From Sinanaerobacter chloroacetimidivorans (lineage in GTDB: Bacteria > Bacillota > Clostridia > Peptostreptococcales > Anaerovoracaceae): a stretch of 64,000 bases of DNA. The DNA lies in contig NZ_JAGSND010000011.1 in NCBI RefSeq assembly GCF_018128545.1, positions 62,001 through 126,000 on the forward strand, in the 5' to 3' direction. The notes beneath the pieces were generated by a model, which did not search any database, was not told the origin of the DNA, and saw only the letters and a program-made list of their open reading frames with translations. How positions within the stretch are numbered: position 1 is the first letter of the stretch; each line of letters opens with the position of its first letter. This document shows positions 44,611 through 52,868 of the stretch, piece by piece. The position numbers and the translations under genes are program-made.

Positions 44611-44815
44611 TCTTTCACTGACAAAGAAAGTATAGGAAAGCTTTGGGGGTTCAGACCATTATTTCTTGCTTTTTTAATTTCTGATTTTAGATACCATGAA
44701 AATGATGAAACGAATAGCTGCATAGACAATTATGGTAATAATTATAAAGGCTACGATAATACTGGAAACATTCGTTTCTGTAAAGTTTATTCCCAGACCT
44801 TTGTAATAAAAAAAG

Positions 44816-44922
44816 TGGAAATGACGGAATCAAAGGATTCCTATTTCCAAATGTCGCCTCACGGGCGACAACGGTTAAGGTGATTTCTTTGATATTCCGT
44901 CAATATCGCCGAAAGCGATATT
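44816..44922. other. Cluster of three hairpins
   Basis: Hairpin 1: 44816-44849, TGGAAAT/ATTTCCA around GGAATC-AAAG-GATTCC. Hairpin 2: 44853-44869, GTCGCC-TCACG-GGCGAC. Hairpin 3: 44902-44922, AATATCGC-CGAAA-GCGATATT. GACGGAATCAAAG (44823) can pair alternatively with CTTTGATATTCCGTC (44887). Not a class I know; the rest of 44611-45207 has no supported gene, only a start-less minus-strand peptide remnant (44690-44800) ending in a membrane-helix-like run. Confidence 0.4.
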
Positions 44923-45207
44923 TCCTGCATATTAGAAAATTGTGATGATCAAAGCCAACAAGAGGGCTAGCGGGTATTTACAAAATGTTTTCAGTCGATT
45001 ATTACTCATCATTATTTCCCCTATTAATTTAAGTTTTATTTTTTTAAATTTATAATAAAACCTTGAAAAAATGATTTCAATATATAAGGAAGGTTTTTTT
45101 CGAAAAATGTTTCATTAAAACCTTTTAATGGTACCATTTGATAAACAAGATTCAGTTTTTTCCCAGTCACTGCTTTATAAAGGTACGTAAGAAAACGAAA
45201 GAACTTC

Positions 45208-45236
45208 TTGAAAGAAAAGCTCCAGTATGTTAGAAT
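45208..45236 (+). promoter_or_regulatory. Promoter of tRNA-Arg
   Basis: TTGAAA, 17 bases, TAGAAT; 65 bases upstream of the tRNA. Confidence 0.65.
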
Positions 45237-45300
45237 TACTACTGTTGAATCCTTCAAGGCATGGTTTTTAAGAACCGCCTTTTCAGATTCCAGATACCAT

Positions 45301-45376
45301 GCTCCCGTAGCTCAGGGGATAGAGCGTCGGTTTCCTAAACCGTGCGTCGGATGTTCGAATCATCTCGGGAGTGCCA
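45301..45376 (+). tRNA. tRNA-Arg(CCU)
   Basis: 76 bases ending in encoded CCA. Acceptor GCTCCCG/CGGGAGT (first pair G-U), D stem GCTC/GAGC, anticodon loop TTCCTAA giving anticodon CCT, T arm with GTTCGAATC. Terminal anticodon-stem pair 27-43 is a T-T mismatch. Own promoter upstream and a terminator directly after. The 3' part of this gene is the source of several fragments found over the next 9 kb. Confidence 0.92.
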
Positions 45377-45377
45377 A

Positions 45378-45417
45378 TAAAATAGCGATAGGCTTTATGT
45401 CTATCGCTGTTTTATTT
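45378..45417 (+). terminator. Terminator of tRNA-Arg
   Basis: Stem AGCGATAG/CTATCGCT (45384-45391, 45401-45408) with flanking AATAAAA/TTTTATT and a T-rich tail. Confidence 0.8.
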
Positions 45418-45428
45418 GTATCAGATAG

Positions 45429-45443
45429 AGATGATTCGAACAT
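45429..45443 (-). repeat. Inverted fragment of tRNA-Arg T arm
   Basis: AGATGATTCGAACAT is the exact reverse complement of tRNA bases 45351-45365. One of four fragments of this tRNA in the island (others at 45554, 53555 and 54116). Confidence 0.65.
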
Positions 45444-45553
45444 GAACATGCGTCGAGCGTTAAGAAAAGTATCGGGGATACTTTTTAGCGAGACGGTCCG
45501 AGCCCTGTTTTTGGGCGAAGGACGGCAGATGCGGCCAAGGGAAGCAGATGCAA

Positions 45554-45573
45554 AATCATCTCGGGAGTGCCAA
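45554..45573 (+). repeat. Direct 20-bp copy of the tRNA-Arg 3' end (att-like)
   Basis: AATCATCTCGGGAGTGCCAA is identical to 45358-45377, the last 19 bases of the tRNA including CCA plus one. Such duplication of a tRNA 3' end is the footprint of integration by a tyrosine-recombinase element. The 45418-45553 interval between holds two short hairpins and no gene. Confidence 0.75.
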
Positions 45574-45611
45574 AAACGAAAAGTACCACTTTATGTGGTT
45601 GTAGCAGGAAC

Positions 45612-45649
45612 CATAACTTTTCCATTTGGAAAGGTTATGCTTCTTTTTT
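45612..45649 (+). terminator. Terminator after the tRNA 3'-end copy
   Basis: CATAACTTTTCC/GGAAAGGTTATG stem (45612-45623, 45628-45639, one G-U) followed by CTTCTTTTTT. Confidence 0.7.
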
Positions 45650-45780
45650 GGGGTAGGAAAATTTATGGTTCTCAATATGACTATCCACGTTTCTGAATTG
45701 AGACGTGGATTTTTTATAAATGATATATTGAATAATTATGTCTTATGTCGTAAACTGTAAATTGATGGAATATATGACTT

Positions 45781-45990
45781 CAGGGTAATGCTCGTGTATT
45801 CCCTTTTTTATTAAACTATATTATTGGTTATGTCTATAATCCTTACACTACGGTTGTAAATAGGGCATATACAGGAATTGGCAGTAATGAAAAGCATCCT
45901 AACCCCTTTGTGCCTTTGATCGAAGATCCAATACAAAATTATTTATTGGATAAAAACCTTACCAATAAAGAGAATTATAAAACTAAATAA
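45781..45990 (+). pseudogene. 3' remnant of a truncated gene
   Basis: An open frame of 69 codons without any start codon, opening after a TGA. It encodes QGNARVFPFLLNYIIGYV followed by a hydrophilic end (LLDKNLTNKENYKTK, stop at 45990). The composition is that of a real protein, and the next gene starts 14 bases later behind its own ribosome site, as in an operon. The 5' part seems to have been lost at the island's left edge. Family not recognised. Confidence 0.5.
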
Positions 45991-46004
45991 ATGAGGGACT
46001 AAAA

Positions 46005-47381
46005 TTGAAAAACAGTACATTCAATCGAGAAATTAAGTTATTAATCTATTATATTTGTCAATATGGGCTTGAACATACAAAACAAACGTATGTAGATTTT
46101 AATGTTTATAAAATTGAACATAGGAAAGAGTTTTTTAAGCAAGTACATAAAGGTTTTGCTATTGGTCAAGAAAATATCACTAGATTATTAACTGAAATAA
46201 TAAATGAGCAAAAACAAATAAAAGTTGAATTAAAATCACTCAGAAGTAAAGCTATTAATAAATCAGGTAAATCAATAGATGCTATAGAAAAAGAGCAAAG
46301 ACAATTAATATTTCAAGAAAAAGTCATACGTAAATTTGCGGATTCATTGGCTTGGTTAATATACAAACACGATCTTTCTACCATCAGACGTTTTTATTTG
46401 GGTAATCCTCCTATCGATATTACAAATTCTAATATAGAATCATGTATAGAAACTGCAAACGATCTTATGAAGAGAAATCCATCTGATTTTGCTTTGATCA
46501 ATGATCTTACAACTTTTATACAAATTTCGGATATTACACATCTAAACTCAACAGACCATTGTATTAAACTTCTTGAAATAAAAGAAGGTGAAGTTAATCA
46601 TCAAATAGTTACTATACTTAATAATTATATGGAGAATGAGTGTGATTACTATTTATACAATGCAATAAAGGACAAGGGTAAGCATTTCGATCAACAATTT
46701 AATAGAGTTATTAATCAAATGAAAACCAATGATAATGTTCTTAATACTCTAACCACTGGAAAAGGAGTAGATGGATTAACCGGGCAAAATGTTAGAATTG
46801 TTCAGGAGACTCTCGTATTAGATGATTTTTTCGATGTTGTGGTAAATTTATTAAAAAAATCGTCTGCAAAGGGGTACGCAATTTCAGTCGTAGAAGAATG
46901 TGTGCTAATTGGTGTTTACGACGTTACAAAATTTAATGAAAATGCTTTTGAAGCTTGGGTAGGTGGTTTAGGCATCAAAAGCCCAATATACGATTTGAAA
47001 AGTTCTTTCCTGGACCCACTGGCATGTCCTATATATGCACTTCCTTTTTCTTCAAATGATCTTTTTGATTTAACAATTGGTAAAAAGGTTATTAAGATAA
47101 CTATAGACATGAATATATGGCTAAAAACATTTGAAAAAGTTGGGTATAGTTATAGATGGATGTCCAAAAAGGAAACCGCAAGAATGAATTCTAAATATAG
47201 TAGGTATCTTAAAATGATTGATATTGACGGTAAGGGGATTGAATTAAAATACAATAACACCATATCTTATCTGTATGGCGGATCTTTAGGCCGAATTTTT
47301 ACAATGTTTACAAAGCCTTCAGCCGTACTAAAACTGCTTCAATCAATTGATGAGCATTCTGAAGATATGGAAGATGAATGA
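46005..47381 (+). CDS. Unknown 458-aa protein of the tRNA island
   Basis: Starts with TTG at 46005 behind GAGGGAC. AT-rich and Lys/Asn/Ile-rich, unlike the core genes. Residues ~60-125 are strongly helical with coiled-coil spacing (LLTEIINEQKQIKVELKSL, IEKEQRQLIFQEKVIRKF). The centre (about 250-350) is a mixed alpha/beta region with VDGLTGQNVRIVQETLVLDD and GYAISVVEECVLIGVYD. The C-terminal part has IDGKGIELKYNNTISYLYGG. No membrane helix, no catalytic motif I can name. The position in a tRNA island is compatible with a phage-defence or mobile-element protein, but nothing in the sequence shows it. Confidence 0.7.
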   Translation: MKNSTFNREIKLLIYYICQYGLEHTKQTYVDFNVYKIEHRKEFFKQVHKGFAIGQENITRLLTEIINEQKQIKVELKSLRSKAINKSGKSIDAIEKEQRQLIFQEKVIRKFADSLAWLIYKHDLSTIRRFYLGNPPIDITNSNIESCIETANDLMKRNPSDFALINDLTTFIQISDITHLNSTDHCIKLLEIKEGEVNHQIVTILNNYMENECDYYLYNAIKDKGKHFDQQFNRVINQMKTNDNVLNTLTTGKGVDGLTGQNVRIVQETLVLDDFFDVVVNLLKKSSAKGYAISVVEECVLIGVYDVTKFNENAFEAWVGGLGIKSPIYDLKSSFLDPLACPIYALPFSSNDLFDLTIGKKVIKITIDMNIWLKTFEKVGYSYRWMSKKETARMNSKYSRYLKMIDIDGKGIELKYNNTISYLYGGSLGRIFTMFTKPSAVLKLLQSIDEHSEDMEDE

Positions 47382-47770
47382 TAGCAATTATTACTGTCTT
47401 TGAATTTTCTGCAGGTAGTAAATTCTATTTCATATTCTCCATAGTGTCCGTCGGAATATTTACAAAAAATCAGCAACAACATCTCATAAAATCAGACCGA
47501 ACTAACATTAAGCTTGGTACAATTTGGGTTAAGCTCAATTAGACGCATGGAAGTAATGGTGATGTTTTACGTGTTTCTGCAATTTCAGTATGATGTGAGC
47601 TTGCAGTCGCTGTCTGCTATTGGTAAAAATCCATATCAAAATAGGTGATACGCCAACACATAGTGGAAAACTAAAGACGCCAAATTGTTAAATCCAATTT
47701 GAACTGTTCTGGTTAATAGATTTTCTTAGAAAAGTTTTCAAAAGTAAAGTATAGAACCCATTATTGAGAA
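47382..47770. other. Non-coding stretch between island gene and IS element
   Basis: About 390 AT-rich bases. I see no complete gene, RNA or terminator. A minus-strand frame fragment (about 47400-47500, with YSDGHYGEYEIEFT) is protein-like and may be a gene remnant, but it is too short to call. Confidence 0.4.
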
Positions 47771-47790
47771 CGTCCCAAAGTTTGTGTAAA

Positions 47791-47826
47791 CCTCTTGGAT
47801 GATGTAGAATAACATCATCCAGGAGG
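47791..47826 (+). promoter_or_regulatory. RBS-sequestering hairpin in the IS leader
   Basis: CCTC-TT-GGATGATGT pairs with ACATCATCC-A-GGAGG, burying the transposase ribosome site AGGAGG in the stem. Transcripts entering from outside would be poorly translated, a usual way for insertion sequences to limit transposition. Confidence 0.6.
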
Positions 47827-47834
47827 TTTTTAAA

Positions 47835-49066
47835 ATGGGAAGAAGAAATGAAAGTCCAGAAAAAAAGAGAAGGCGAGAATTGATTAGAGAGCTACTGAAA
47901 GATTCTCCGCTCAAAGACGGAGAGGATGTTAATGCCCTTATGCGAGAAATGATGACCGAAGTTCTTGAAGGAAGCCTTGACGGCGAATTGGAAGAAGAAT
48001 TGGGATACACACGCTATGATTATCGCAACAAGGATACTGACAACAGCAGAAACGGCTTCAGCCAGAAATCCGTTCGGACAAGCTATGGAGATATGGAAAT
48101 CAATGTTACCCGGGATAGAAACGGCGAATTTGAACCAAAGATCATAGCAAGCATCAGAACACTCTCAGTCAGGACGTAGAAGCCAATATCATCTCTATGT
48201 ACGCAAAGGGGATGAGTACCGCTGATATCGAAGAACATATCACCGATCTTTACGGCATCGAAATCAGTGACAGCACCATAAGCCGGATTACTGACAAAAT
48301 CTTACCTGTAGTCAAAGAGTGGCAGCAGCGTCCACTTTGTGAAATCTACTCCATGGTGTTTCTGGATGCGATCCACTTCCACATGAGGAGTGAGGGCCGT
48401 ATCGTAAAAGAGGCCGTATATATCGCTATAGGGATCGATATGGAAGGATTTCGGGATGTGATTGGAATGTGGATTGGAGAAAATGAAAGCGCAAAATTTT
48501 GGCTATCCGTTTTAAATGACCTTAAGAACAGAGGAACGAACGATATTCTGATCGTATGCGTCGATGGCCTGACCGGTTTCCCGAATGCCATTGAGGCAGT
48601 ATTTCCGAAGGCTGAAATCCAGCACTGCATCATCCATCAGATCAGGAATACCACAAAGTTTGTTTCTTACAAAGATATCAAGGCATTAATGGCGGATCTG
48701 AAAAAGGTCTATACAGTTCCAAACGAAGAAACCGCTCTTTACGAGCTAGATGCTTTTGAAGAAAAGTGGCATAAATACCCCAAAATCGCAGCTTCCTGGA
48801 AAGAGCATTGGTCTACGCTTTCAACCTATTTCAAATATTCTCAGGAGGTCAGAACCCTGATCTATACCACGAACCAGATCGAAAATTTCAACCGCCAGAT
48901 GCGACGGGTCACCAAGAGCAAGCCAGTATTCCCGACGGATGATAGTCTTATGAAAATACTTTACCTAGCGATGATGGACGTGACTAAGAAATGGACTCAA
49001 AGTCGCAGAGGCTGGGGAATTATTCATTCTCAGCTTGAAATCTACTTTTCAGATAGGTTGAACTAA
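47835..49066 (+). pseudogene. IS256-family transposase, broken by a one-base deletion
   Basis: The first part (47835-48179, 114 aa) carries the N-terminal domain MGRRNESPEKKRRREL to EFEPKII. The second part continues in another frame to 49066 with NTLSQDVEANIISMYAKGMST, the DDE residues in MVFLDAIHFHM, VCVDGLTGFPNAI and TTNQIENFNRQMR, and the end SQLEIYFSDRLN. Near 48150 the expected AAAG of an II.KHQNTLSQ stretch reads AAG, so a single A is missing. The rest is intact to the last residue, so inactivation is recent (or expression needs a rare frameshift). Confidence 0.88.
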
Positions 49067-49242
49067 GACCGGTCAGATTTAAAAATCCGGGAGCAAACTA
49101 GGCCCCTTATATTGACTTGCTTAAAAGCTTATGTATACTATGGTTAAGGGTTAAGAGCTTTTCAAGGCCCTTAACCCTTTCGTTATTTTTCAATATTCTA
49201 CATCGTTTTTTTGAGTTACACAAAATTTGGGATACTACCAAT

Positions 49243-49893
49243 CTAATAGATTAGTACATGATTTTCAATATCATTTACTAATCTAATCTTAGATGCTAAT
49301 TTATTAAAGTTAATTTCTTTTATTCGTTTCGGTCTAATTACTTCTTTTATTTGCTCATCATCAACTAATATAAGTCCAATACTACATTTTTGAAACAGCT
49401 CTCTATATTTAATACACAAATCGTATTTATCAAAAGGCATTACGACATAAGAATAGTCTGAATACTTTTTATTAATTACAGCTTGATTCAATGCTTTTCT
49501 TATATCGGTTAATTTCATCTCATATGAAATAACTGTTATATCTGGAAAATCAATTTGTTCGTTTACCGTGAATAAATTCCCATTATCTTTGATAATATTT
49601 AGTTCAATTAAATTATTTAATTTTTTCTTCATAATTTTTTCATCTAATTTTGTTTCTTTAGATAGATAATTTATAGTGTGGGGTCTTTTTTTATAAAGCA
49701 GAGAAAATACATGTAAATTATCTTTATTTTTCAGAGAATTAATTTGTTTTGAATTTAAAAAACTAATCGATTTTGTTTGGTACTCAACAATATCTATATT
49801 CCCCCATCTAAATGAACACTCTCGTATGAAGTTAGTTTCTAATCTTTTTAAATCAATAAATTTATTCACTAAATCTATTTCATATCTAAACAT
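49243..49893 (-). CDS. Winged-helix plus PD-(D/E)XK-like protein (third gene of island cassette)
   Basis: 216 aa, AT-rich. Residues ~50-112 read as a winged helix-turn-helix (INSLKNKDNLHVFSLLYKKR, INYLSKETKLDEKIMKKKLNNLIELNII). Residues 116-175 fit a PD-(D/E)XK fold: D118, then E125-x-K127 in SYEMKLTDIRKALNQA with the helix residue Q137 and SYVVMPFDKYD, the shape of restriction-like nucleases of the family that reads 'ExKlsdwrkAlxQA'. The assignment is from pattern only. Last gene of a three-gene operon; its ribosome site AGGGAG follows the previous stop by a few bases. The cassette's role is unknown; defence is one inference. Confidence 0.65.
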   Translation of the reverse strand: MFRYEIDLVNKFIDLKRLETNFIRECSFRWGNIDIVEYQTKSISFLNSKQINSLKNKDNLHVFSLLYKKRPHTINYLSKETKLDEKIMKKKLNNLIELNIIKDNGNLFTVNEQIDFPDITVISYEMKLTDIRKALNQAVINKKYSDYSYVVMPFDKYDLCIKYRELFQKCSIGLILVDDEQIKEVIRPKRIKEINFNKLASKIRLVNDIENHVLIY

Positions 49894-49908
49894 TAGCTCA
49901 CTCCCTTT

Positions 49909-51195
49909 CTAAAAAAATAATCTGTTTTGGTATTCCTCTAAAGCCTCTTTGTATAGTATAACATACTTTAAGTTCCCTTGCGTCAATTTTGATGCGTCAC
50001 TCATTCGTCCGTCTTTTTCAAGCAACGATATTAACTCATTTAAATTTACTATCGCATCTTCTATCTTTTTTATTAATCTCTTACATCTTTCGTATATTAG
50101 TTCATCTCCAAAATGCTGAGTTTCTACATCACTATCTTTTTTAATTATTTTGAGCATCTCATTCCAATATTTTTGTTCTAAATATATATAGTTTGTAGTT
50201 TCAATATCTGATTTTTTAATTCCAACCATTCTAAAACAATTATCATCAGACAGAACATCTAGATAACTTAGTGGCACCTCTGACATATAATTTTCAGATA
50301 GAACCTTCTTAATTCTTTTGCCAAAGGCGGTGGTACTAATTTCGGATATCCCTTTTGTGTTTGTATCAAAGTTTCTATAGCTACCAAACCATCCCACAGA
50401 AAACCTTTCTATATCTAGAACTGAAAATATAGCATCTTTAATTCCACAATACTGCAAATAAACATTAATATTATGAGATACTAGTTCTTTAATAAAAACT
50501 AATATATTTTTGTATACATCCTTACTATAGTAATACATTGACTCATCACTAATAATTGTTAAGCTCAAACTATCAATAAAATTAAACCTTGAAACATAAT
50601 TAATAATGTTGCTTGCCACATCAGAAGTTTCTAATAAAGCTGGGTCTAATAAAACACTAAGTATTACTTTTTCTTTATGATTGTCATGCAAATAGTTTTT
50701 TGTACTTTCTAGAGTATCTGCGAGCACAACCTCTTCCCAAGAGTTAATTTTATTAAATGTAAAAGTTGGTGTCATTAGATAGCTATCAACATAATATTTA
50801 TCGTAAAAATTACAAACCATCTCTTGAAAACTATCACGGTTTATTGAGTACTCATATGGAGAGAGTGGAAGACTTTTAAAAAAGGAAAAGTCTATATGGC
50901 TATTCAGGCATATTAGCTTATTATTATTTTCATTAGGAATAAACTTCTTACCTTCTCCCAAATCGACTGGTGTCTGGTCTAAATATGAGTCTAAATAATC
51001 ATTACTAATGGTTAAATAGTATAAAGGAAACTCACGTAGAACTATAATACCTTCTGTATTTAACTTTTCCTTTTTACTACATGGAATATCAGCAATACTA
51101 TAATGAATACCGTCAATTCTTCCATCGGAATTCTGAATTGCATTTTCAATTTTATTACCAAATTGTTTAGTGGCGTTTATGAACAACTTTCCCAT
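49909..51195 (-). CDS. Unknown 428-aa protein (second gene of island cassette)
   Basis: 428 aa, no membrane helix or signal. The middle (about 130-290) alternates strands and helices (VILSVLLDPALLET, SLSLTIISDE, INVYLQYCGIKDAIFSVLDI, FSVGWFGSYRNF), which may be a beta/alpha barrel. The C terminus is a long helical region (LIKKIEDAIVNLNELISLL and on). I recognise no family. It starts three bases after the kinase gene stop, behind GGGAGGGATTAGGA, and precedes the nuclease-like gene by 15 bases, so the three are co-expressed. It may be the kinase's substrate or the sensor of the module; both are guesses. Confidence 0.68.
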   Translation of the reverse strand: MGKLFINATKQFGNKIENAIQNSDGRIDGIHYSIADIPCSKKEKLNTEGIIVLREFPLYYLTISNDYLDSYLDQTPVDLGEGKKFIPNENNNKLICLNSHIDFSFFKSLPLSPYEYSINRDSFQEMVCNFYDKYYVDSYLMTPTFTFNKINSWEEVVLADTLESTKNYLHDNHKEKVILSVLLDPALLETSDVASNIINYVSRFNFIDSLSLTIISDESMYYYSKDVYKNILVFIKELVSHNINVYLQYCGIKDAIFSVLDIERFSVGWFGSYRNFDTNTKGISEISTTAFGKRIKKVLSENYMSEVPLSYLDVLSDDNCFRMVGIKKSDIETTNYIYLEQKYWNEMLKIIKKDSDVETQHFGDELIYERCKRLIKKIEDAIVNLNELISLLEKDGRMSDASKLTQGNLKYVILYKEALEEYQNRLFF

Positions 51196-51197
51196 TC

Positions 51198-52160
51198 CTA
51201 ATCCCTCCCTAAATAATCAACAATGAACTTATAGTTTTGCAGTCTTGATGAAACACTTTTATCTACCATCGCACGCAGTAACCTAAACAATTTATTTGTT
51301 TCATCACCACCAAATATATTTATTAAAACATAATAAATATAATCAATTTTATTCTTTTCGCTCAATCTTTCTTCTGGTAATTGAAGCCTCTCATTTTCTT
51401 TTAACCAGATAATTATTCCACATTTTTGTCTTTCATTCTCTTGAAACGCACGTACGTGTAAAGCGTTTAATAAAGAGAGTGTTAATAGGCCAATTGTATA
51501 AATTTCAGCTCGAACTAAATCATCATTAGTTTTATTGGTCTTATGAATTTGTTCATATTCAGGAGCAGAGTAAAATAGTTTTGTAGGCGCCATAATATGA
51601 AATACTGTCGTTTCTGCATATGCAGATTTTGCACTTCCTAAATCTATCATCTTTAATTCATAATTCTTATTAAACATAAGATTATCAAATGATAAATCTC
51701 GATGAGAAACGAACCCAAAATCATGTCCTTTTATATATAATCCTAACAGTTCAATTAAAAACCACTTGCAAGTTTCAATAATATTTTGTTTTTTTTGATT
51801 ATATATTTCAAGTATTCCACTTGTAAAATCAAAAGGAAAGTATTCTTCTATTACTGCTAAGAATGTATAACCATCAATTTCTATGTATTTATATTCGAGT
51901 ATTTTAGGAAAAGATAGACAACTCGAAAGCTTAAGCATTGACTCAGAATGAATACTTAAATAATCCGAGTATGATTCATCCAGATTCTCACTACTTGCAA
52001 GTAAATACTTAAATATACATGTTTCTCCCAAATAATTACATTTAAACACTGCAGAAATATTAATTCTTATCTCTTGAAAGTCAGTACATGACTCAAACGT
52101 GGAAGAAATATTTTCTAATATCTTATCCTTATAATCCAATAAAAGTTCCCTCATAGTCAT
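51198..52160 (-). CDS. Hanks-type protein kinase-like protein (first gene of island cassette)
   Basis: 320 aa, AT-rich. Kinase landmarks: lysine K51 (CIFKYLLAS), catalytic loop SHRDLSFDN (H153, D155, N160), metal-binding DLG (D173, in place of DFG), APEYEQ for the APE motif, and AEIYTIGLLTL for the F-helix (Glu where Asp is usual). The glycine-rich loop is not recognisable, so ATP use should be tested; the catalytic and metal residues are all there, so it is probably active. No extracellular or PASTA domain: cytoplasmic. It opens the operon kinase, unknown protein, nuclease-like protein, with a promoter 30 bases upstream. Confidence 0.78.
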   Translation of the reverse strand: MTMRELLLDYKDKILENISSTFESCTDFQEIRINISAVFKCNYLGETCIFKYLLASSENLDESYSDYLSIHSESMLKLSSCLSFPKILEYKYIEIDGYTFLAVIEEYFPFDFTSGILEIYNQKKQNIIETCKWFLIELLGLYIKGHDFGFVSHRDLSFDNLMFNKNYELKMIDLGSAKSAYAETTVFHIMAPTKLFYSAPEYEQIHKTNKTNDDLVRAEIYTIGLLTLSLLNALHVRAFQENERQKCGIIIWLKENERLQLPEERLSEKNKIDYIYYVLINIFGGDETNKLFRLLRAMVDKSVSSRLQNYKFIVDYLGRD

Positions 52161-52190
52161 GTCTTGTTCTCCTAAATCAATGATGTTTAA

Positions 52191-52219
52191 ATCTTACCTC
52201 ATATGACAAACATTTACAA
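52191..52219 (-). promoter_or_regulatory. Promoter of the kinase cassette
   Basis: On the minus strand TTGTAA, 17 bases, TAAGAT, ending about 30 bases before the kinase start. Confidence 0.5.
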
Positions 52220-52261
52220 TATTTTCTTTTTATCTTTCTATAAAACGATATGTCAAAAATT

Positions 52262-52286
52262 AAAAAAAGCCGGGTTTTCCCTGGCT
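52262..52286 (-). terminator. Terminator upstream of the kinase cassette
   Basis: Stem AGCCAGGG-AAAA-CCCGGCT followed by TTTTTTTA on the minus strand. It ends transcription of the broken HU gene and insulates the cassette. Confidence 0.82.
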
Positions 52287-52299
52287 TGCTTGACTAATT

Positions 52300-52507
52300 T
52301 GCATATTTCCCCTTTTTCTGTACTTCATATTATTCAATCTTTTTTTCTTCAACTCCCACATTGATCGTACAATCTGTACTTTCTCTTCTTTGTCAGCTTA
52401 TCCGTTATTACATCAACCATAGCGGTTAAAAATGTATCGGAAGCATTTTTGGTCAAACATGTTCTTTCAGATATTTCTCCGATTAGATCTAGCCTAATCA
52501 TCGTCAT
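52300..52507 (-). pseudogene. Frameshifted HU-type DNA-binding protein gene
   Basis: ATG at 52507 behind GAGGAGGAACAATT. The first ~38 codons read MTMIRLDLIGEISERTCLTK and FLTAMVDVITDKLTK, the helical N-terminal half of HU/IHF proteins. One base is then missing: the next frame continues KEEKVQIV, the HU segment before the DNA-binding arm, after which the similarity decays (RSMWELKKKRLNN). The arm and C-terminal half are not recoverable. A relic of a nucleoid-protein gene, perhaps carried by a mobile element. Confidence 0.65.
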
Positions 52508-52868
52508 AATTGTTCCTCCTCTATAATTTCATTTATTTGCACTTTAACAGTACAACAATGCAGATGGAGTGTTTTTCTTTGGTCCATCTTCACGATCTAC
52601 TGTTAAGTAAGTTATTTTTTCATTCTCCATGCCATGTTCTTCCTACAAGTAGACCAACCCATATCACTACGGTATGATTACTGCAGCCTGGCATGAGGCC
52701 TGGCTAAGCTCTATTCCTACGGTCACACTTATTCTATCACCAGAAGAAGAATTAGCAATAACTTTAGGGCTTTAACTAAGTTTCAATCTTTCAGTTATAA
52801 CACTTCTATAGTAAACCACATAATATGATAGATAGGATTTAAATCACGAACAGTGAGGAGTAAGTATA
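52508..52868. other. Non-coding gap with no supported gene
   Basis: About 360 bases. On the minus strand a 28-codon frame (MENEKITYLTVDREDGPKK) is open but has no ribosome site. Short palindromes such as GCCTGGCATGAGGCCTGGC (52688-52706) are seen. Nothing is firm. Confidence 0.4.

Larger units (their letters stand above)
47771..49234 (+). mobile_element. IS256-family insertion sequence, transposase frameshifted
   Basis: Terminal inverted repeats TCCCAAAGTTTGTGTAA (47773-47789) and, inverted, TCCCAAATTTTGTGTAA (49216-49232), 16 of 17 identical. Inside is a transposase of the IS256 type split by a frameshift, followed by a hairpin with AAGGGTTAAG/CTTAACCCTT near 49145-49180. No clear target duplication is visible in the flanks, so the exact outer ends are uncertain by a few bases. 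Confidence 0.85.

Noticed and set aside
44406..44729. N-terminal extension of the MBL-fold protein by 108 residues
   Set aside because: The added peptide is unlike the family; a good ribosome site and the normal N terminus sit at 44405.
45036..45257. Minus-strand frame of 73 codons with an AT-rich, helix-like peptide
   Set aside because: Starts with TTG without a ribosome site, overlaps the tRNA promoter on the other strand, and shows no motif.
45208..45696. Plus-strand open frame of 162 codons across tRNA-Arg
   Set aside because: It runs through the tRNA gene, two terminators and the tRNA repeat; it has no coding-like composition.
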